Assembly (NCBI GenBank): GCA_022013615.1
Contig: JAKLQB010000746.1
Location: 1 to 13,793 of the forward strand
Source: Desulfobacterales bacterium
GTDB lineage: Bacteria; Desulfobacterota; DSM-4660; Desulfatiglandales; Desulfatiglandaceae
Length of the DNA stretch: 13,793 nt
Reading direction: 5' to 3'
Positions 13,704 through 13,793 of this stretch are shown here, one piece after another (the stretch's first letter is position 1; each line of letters starts with the position of its first letter). Below the pieces are notes generated by a model. It had not been told where the DNA came from. It searched no databases and saw only the letters and a program-made list of their open reading frames with translations. Both the position numbers and the translations under genes were made by a program.

Positions 13704-13793
13704 ATGCATTCCAACCACGGCTTTCGCTATGCCGTTTCTGTCGGTCAGGACGTGATGAACTTAGATAGAATTGAACAGGATTTCCGATTTAAA
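13704..13793 (+). CDS. Start of an unrecognised gene (partial)
   Basis: ATG 13704 has AAGGAAG about 7 nt upstream and stays open to the window edge, 30 codons beginning MHSNHGFRYAVSVGQDVMNL. No family recognised. It follows the ORF6N gene by 36 nt and could be the third gene of the same unit. Confidence 0.45.
   Translation, partial: MHSNHGFRYAVSVGQDVMNLDRIEQDFRFK

Noticed and set aside
1..13793. tRNA or rRNA genes
   Set aside because: No cloverleaf-like segment with a recognisable T-loop (GTTCRANNC) in context and no rRNA-like sequence was seen by eye; a tRNAscan run would settle this.

Overview
The window looks like a mid-GC chromosomal segment of an anaerobic Gram-negative bacterium, most likely Desulfobacterota (former Deltaproteobacteria). 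This rests on gene content: Tat-exported aldo/keto reductases, one carrying two ferredoxin-type clusters, a DUF6599 protein, a SpoIIAA/STAS-like single-domain protein and a GH13_18 sugar phosphorylase. No rRNA or taxonomic marker is present, so this is an inference.

Layout. Nearly everything from 1 to 8896 is read on the minus strand: a partial FAD-dependent oxidoreductase (1-370), a vapC fragment without its 5' half (382-642), an exported lytic-transglycosylase-domain protein (632-2557), a DUF1624 membrane protein (3113-3817), a STAS-like protein with a small upstream ORF (4373-5107), a three-gene operon of two Tat-signal aldo/keto reductases plus a DUF6599 protein (5446-8595), and another small ORF (8714-8896). 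From 9295 on, the genes are on the plus strand: a sugar phosphorylase (9295-11181), then after about 770 non-coding bases an XRE/ImmA-like regulator (11953-13089), an overlapping ORF6N-domain protein (13089-13667) and the start of another gene (13704 to the window end).

Between the genes lies a set of interspersed repeats, all in the same orientation, starting at 2916, about 4276, 5147, 8923 and 11237. In four of them a degenerate ATATC word recurs at offsets 0, +25 and +46; the fifth keeps 0 and +46. Two copies are 108 nt long and about 94% identical; two others adjoin a separate 96-bp repeat that carries the start of a small ORF. No recognisable transposase gene accompanies them.

The right end (11548-13793) resembles a phage- or element-derived regulatory module: dyad symmetries, a GC-rich hairpin, a 41-codon ORF with a strong ribosome binding site that runs through a terminator-like hairpin, a near-consensus promoter whose predicted start makes the regulator mRNA almost leaderless, an ImmA-type regulator whose metal-binding residues are replaced, and a coupled ORF6N protein. 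The functional link among these parts is inferred from layout and domain families only.
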